A stretch of DNA of 64,000 nucleotides from NCBI GenBank assembly GCA_012295275.1, contig CM022667.1, positions 541,501 to 605,500 on the forward strand. Reading direction: 5' to 3'. Under the pieces are notes generated by a model. That model did not search any database, was not told where the DNA came from, and saw only the letters and a program-made list of their open reading frames with translations. Of this stretch, positions 62,601 through 64,000 are shown piece after piece. This DNA comes from Chrysomallon squamiferum (lineage: Eukaryota > Mollusca > Gastropoda > Neomphalida > Peltospiridae). The first letter of the stretch is position 1, and the number at the start of each line of letters is the position of its first letter. The position numbers and the translations under genes were made by a program.

Positions 62601-64000
62601 TATTATATTATTTTATAGTGAGAGTATATGAGAAGTAAGTTAGGAGTAAAAAAAAATAAAAAAATCATTTTAACAATTTTACTATTGTTACAAGTTCAAT
62701 TAAATCTTGTTTTCTTTTCTTTCTTTTTTTCAACATAACAAAAAAAAAAAAATTCTAAAATATTTAAAACTAACTTTGGTGTAACTTCTTCCCCTCTGGC
62801 TATTTTCTTCATTTCTGGAGGACGTTGAAAGACAACTAATTTACCTGAGAGAGAAAAGGAAAAAAGAAAAGTGATCCATGTTTAATAAATTAAATAGATT
62901 TAAATTAAAAAAAATATATATAATAACAGTAATAACTTTCCGGTATTATGAGCTATTTCATAGTTAATTATTTTTAATTTCAAGTATATACATGCAAATC
63001 TATGTAAGGAATTTATTTCGACTGAATTAATTATTATGAAAGTGTTTGTGTGCATGAGTGACTGTGTTTATGTGTGTTATGTGCATGTATTTAAGTGTAT
63101 GTATATAATATATATGTGGGAAAATCTGTGTGCTAACATATATTTCCTTTACATTCATTTTTCCAAAGAAACAGAGTTTTTGATAAACTTGTTCTAGAGC
63201 ATTGGCTAGAATTGGAAAAAGACCAATAGAATCATTCAGGAGGACTGATCCTACAATCTATCATGCTTTAGACCAGCACTATAACTGAGCTACATCACAG
63301 TCCACTTTTTTATAATTAATGAATTAATTAAAACATTAAGAAAACCCATTAAATAAAGCTAGTGAACCTAATTTATGAAACTTACCAACAGAACAAAACC
63401 TGGCTCCACTTGTTCTGGGAAATGGAACACTGGAATCCTGGAAACTGCTAATACTGTAAATGGGTAGGAAGTTTGCGGATGGTATTACTGCTGGACTCTG
63501 CTGTATGTTGAATGAGGCTACTGAATCTGGAGATTTCCGTTCCATTTTCTACAACAATTATTATTATTAATTTTTATTCTTGTAATTATTATTAGTATTA
63601 GTAGTAGTGGCAGTGTAGTAGTAGTGGCAGTGATAGTAGTAGTGGTAGTGATAGTAGTGGTAGTAGTATAGTAATGGTAATAATAATAGCAGTAGTAGCA
63701 GCAGCATTAATAACAATATTAAAGAAAATTACAAGTAAATTGAAGAGGTTTAATATGAAAAATATGTAAATCTTTTTAAACTAAGATTAAAATTTACTAG
63801 TAAATGCAATGAAAAATAAATTAATTAATTAATTAAAAACTAACATATATATATATATTTATAAAATTATGGAAATGAAATAATAACAAAAAACCCCAGA
63901 ACAAAATAAAATTAAATTAAATGTGATAAAAGTAAATTATAATAATAAAATATTATAAAGAAATATATTTAAAAAGAGAATTGCATTTTAAAATCTTACT
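41755..64000 (-). CDS. WDR59: WDR59, C-terminal half (GATOR2 subunit; 5' part outside window)
   Basis: Subunit of the lysosomal GATOR2 complex, which relieves GATOR1 inhibition of mTORC1 when amino acids are present. Fourteen minus-strand exons give about 533 residues downstream of the WD40 and RWD domains. Diagnostic segments: FPRTSGARFCSVGKLVVFQR, VKVYDMSALLPVSKQLAENY, DVQTLAMLCCIF, RSNSWSESYD, NLLYCWGLPNKSAHILKF, and the zinc module YCHRCSHEV ... CQNC ... CCVCH ... FCLTCGHGGHSNHIRNWF ... CPTGCGCNC. The protein ends CLKVSFLI. Phases agree at every junction except between exons 8 and 9 as numbered here, where an exon of length 3n+2 is probably missed. The last window base is the final base of the preceding exon (donor GTAAGA at 63994-63999). 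Confidence 0.95.
41944..42030. repeat. (AAT)n microsatellite
   Basis: Interrupted AAT array in the last WDR59 intron, about 80 bp; a GT repeat follows at 42108-42143. Confidence 0.9.
42237..42344 (-). CDS. WDR59: WDR59 exon 13 in window (zinc module)
   Basis: Encodes DFAVYCHRCSHEVKDPECQN and CTYVALQCCVCHLGVK with paired Cys-x2-Cys knuckles of the C-terminal RING-like domain. Confidence 0.95.
42814..42956 (-). CDS. WDR59: WDR59 exon 12 in window
   Basis: Encodes RMLDPAFSTQHDSFKKVYAN and LLYCWGLPNKSAHILKFMSS, ending VPDPHRGI; matches 'ILYRWGLREKRAEVLKFVSCPPDPHKGIE'. Confidence 0.95.
43669..43795 (-). CDS. WDR59: WDR59 exon 11 in window
   Basis: Encodes VMKNKRSNSWSESYDNDYQI and later EKDPAERAAEKEREMHKLQC; the RSNSWS(D/E)xYDD motif is conserved in WDR59. 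Confidence 0.92.
45163..45249. repeat. Compound (GT)n(GA)n microsatellite
   Basis: About 17 GT units run directly into about 25 GA units in a WDR59 intron. Confidence 0.9.
47115..47213 (-). CDS. WDR59: WDR59 exon 10 in window
   Basis: Encodes KGQNNPSASANTGVGPVSEV and ASHPNLYALFKHQ; linker sequence, phase 1 to 1, joining in frame to the conserved next exon. Confidence 0.75.
49650..49704 (-). CDS. WDR59: WDR59 exon 9 in window
   Basis: Encodes YNPYHTVSSVSLLKSFKS between TTTTCCGCAG and GTAAGT. Frame fixed by phase with the following exon; a preceding exon between 49705 and 58028 is probably unseen. Confidence 0.65.
49837..50137. repeat. (ATAC)n-rich tract
   Basis: Diverged CATA tetramers and CA runs in a WDR59 intron; open frames here are repeat artefacts. 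Related CA-rich sequence continues to 50680. Confidence 0.85.
50455..50680. repeat. (CA)n microsatellite cluster
   Basis: Several CA runs, with the longest at about 50607-50650. Confidence 0.9.
50731..50810 (+). other. Exon-like segment antisense to WDR59 intron
   Basis: 80 nt flanked on the plus strand by a good acceptor (TTTTTCCATTCTTATAG) and a strong donor (GAG|GTAAGT). All three frames contain stops, so if used it would be non-coding (lncRNA or UTR). Confidence 0.2.
53670..54260. repeat. 12-bp inverted repeat flanking the AAAT array
   Basis: CCAGACCTCACC at 53670-53681 and its reverse complement GGTGAGGTCTGG at 54249-54260 bracket the A-rich array. May be remnants of a mobile element or chance. 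Confidence 0.4.
53735..54190. repeat. (AAAT)n array with higher-order units
   Basis: AAAT/AATA repeats containing four copies of a longer unit (AGTACATAAA...AAGCAAAA...CACAATATGAAC) starting near 53877, 53955, 54040 and 54107, about 70-85 bp apart. It lies in a WDR59 intron. Confidence 0.8.
56560..56606. repeat. (AAT)n microsatellite
   Basis: About 15 AAT units in a WDR59 intron. Confidence 0.9.
58029..58089 (-). CDS. WDR59: WDR59 exon 8 in window
   Basis: Encodes TDANITYYLGSSTDSGWSLL between TTAG and GTAAGT. Enters in phase 0, leaves in phase 1. Similarity is weak (Ser/Gly-rich linker). Confidence 0.6.
59433..59568 (-). CDS. WDR59: WDR59 exon 7 in window
   Basis: Encodes ILDHYGSLFDVQTLAMLCCI and a Ser/Lys-rich tail SSSKSSADYVPAN. 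Donor GTAAGT, phase 0. Confidence 0.94.
60210..60322 (-). CDS. WDR59: WDR59 exon 6 in window
   Basis: Encodes IWSLVSVMSNKELHSHEDPD and PPWASSQFGRPLLKT, matching 'VWSLATV ... PWARHPFGRQLLESL'. A frame with a stop in this exon is a shadow. Confidence 0.93.
60818..60899 (-). CDS. WDR59: WDR59 exon 5 in window
   Basis: Encodes ILDPTDIPKTCCHNAAAAAD and VGRKDLAQ, matching 'ILDVNDIPETCKQNAASALAVGRRDLVQ'. Confidence 0.94.
61636..61796 (-). CDS. WDR59: WDR59 exon 4 in window
   Basis: Basic linker KPRSRSKTKLRETSELRSHE followed by VKVYDMSALLPVSKQLAENY, matching 'VIIQDIACLLPVHKSLGELY' of human WDR59. Confidence 0.92.
62271..62421 (-). CDS. WDR59: WDR59 exon 3 in window
   Basis: Encodes SLSELTVYGEGTWIKSAQAA and later VLTLFQSVLSTHTKKKL. 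Two donors compete, GTTAGT at 62274 and GTAAAA at 62270; only the second keeps phase with the next exon. Confidence 0.8.
62775..62844 (-). CDS. WDR59: WDR59 exon 2 in window
   Basis: Encodes GKLVVFQRPPEMKKIARGEE and VTP; donor GTTAGT chosen by phase with the next exon (VTPK|SLSEL). Confidence 0.88.
63170..63303 (-). mobile_element. tRNA-derived SINE-like element
   Basis: Read on the minus strand from 63303: GGACTGTGATGTAGCTCAGT, a box-A-like TAGCTCAGTTATAGTGC, and about 40 bases later a box-B-like AGGATCAGTCC. This is a degenerate tRNA-like head followed by unrelated sequence, as in cephalopod tRNA-derived SINEs. A decayed tRNA pseudogene is the alternative. No target-site duplication was established. 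Confidence 0.5.
63386..63548 (-). CDS. WDR59: WDR59 exon 1 in window
   Basis: Encodes KMERKSPDSVASFNIQQSPA and later VPFPRTSGARFCSVG. The PRTSGARFC motif is shared with vertebrate WDR59. Enters in phase 0; donor GTAAGT. Confidence 0.9.
63591..63706. repeat. (TAG/TGG)n trinucleotide-rich tract
   Basis: Interrupted AGT/GTAGTGGCAGTGATAGT array in the WDR59 intron next to the window's right edge. Confidence 0.8.

Noticed and set aside
1-64000. CRISPR arrays, bacterial operons or phage features
   Set aside because: Spliced animal genes throughout; the regular repeats are microsatellites and one minisatellite.

Overview
The window is AT-rich animal genomic DNA with short exons, kilobase introns and very many microsatellites and A/T-rich low-complexity tracts. 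Every protein-coding gene I can defend is a spliced eukaryotic gene with GT-AG (once GC-AG) introns. Gene content is bilaterian. Large repeat-rich introns and a tRNA-derived SINE-like element point to a mollusc, probably a cephalopod; this is inference, because no species-specific marker was tested.

Layout. (1) 1-24218, minus strand: phospholipase C gamma (PLCG). 26 coding exons run from the start codon through PH, EF-hands, catalytic X box, both SH2 domains, SH3 and split PH; the Y box and C2 domain lie beyond position 1. Its promoter side (24219-24500) carries inverted CCAAT boxes, and a YY1-type motif overlaps the start codon. (2) 28338-29117, minus: a small alpha-kinase-fold protein whose catalytic aspartates are replaced although the zinc-site residues are kept, i.e. 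a predicted pseudokinase with a C-terminal PPPY motif. At least one further upstream exon is likely (29698-29736). (3) 36526-40638, plus: an unrecognised 267-residue protein reconstructed from eight exons. It has a signal peptide, a C2H2-type finger in the presumed lumenal/extracellular part and one transmembrane segment near the C-terminus. (4) 41755-64000, minus: the C-terminal 14 coding exons of WDR59 (GATOR2 complex), ending in the Cys/His-rich zinc module; the WD40 and RWD parts lie beyond 64000. Genes 3 and 4 converge, and a 52-bp minisatellite fills the WDR59 3' end.

The genes are not an operon and no joint pathway is implied by their adjacency. PLCG acts in receptor-tyrosine-kinase signalling (PIP2 hydrolysis) and WDR59 in amino-acid sensing upstream of mTORC1. 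The other two have no assigned role.

Most noteworthy: an apparent 1-base deletion in the PLCG N-SH2 exon, a probable GC-AG intron in PLCG, two small symmetric PLCG exons carrying the regulatory tyrosines, the alpha pseudokinase, and the signal-peptide/zinc-finger/TM protein. Exon borders were assigned by eye from splice signals, reading-phase agreement and family similarity. They agree in phase across all annotated junctions except the PLCG exon 18/19 junction and the WDR59 exon 8/9 junction counted in this window.
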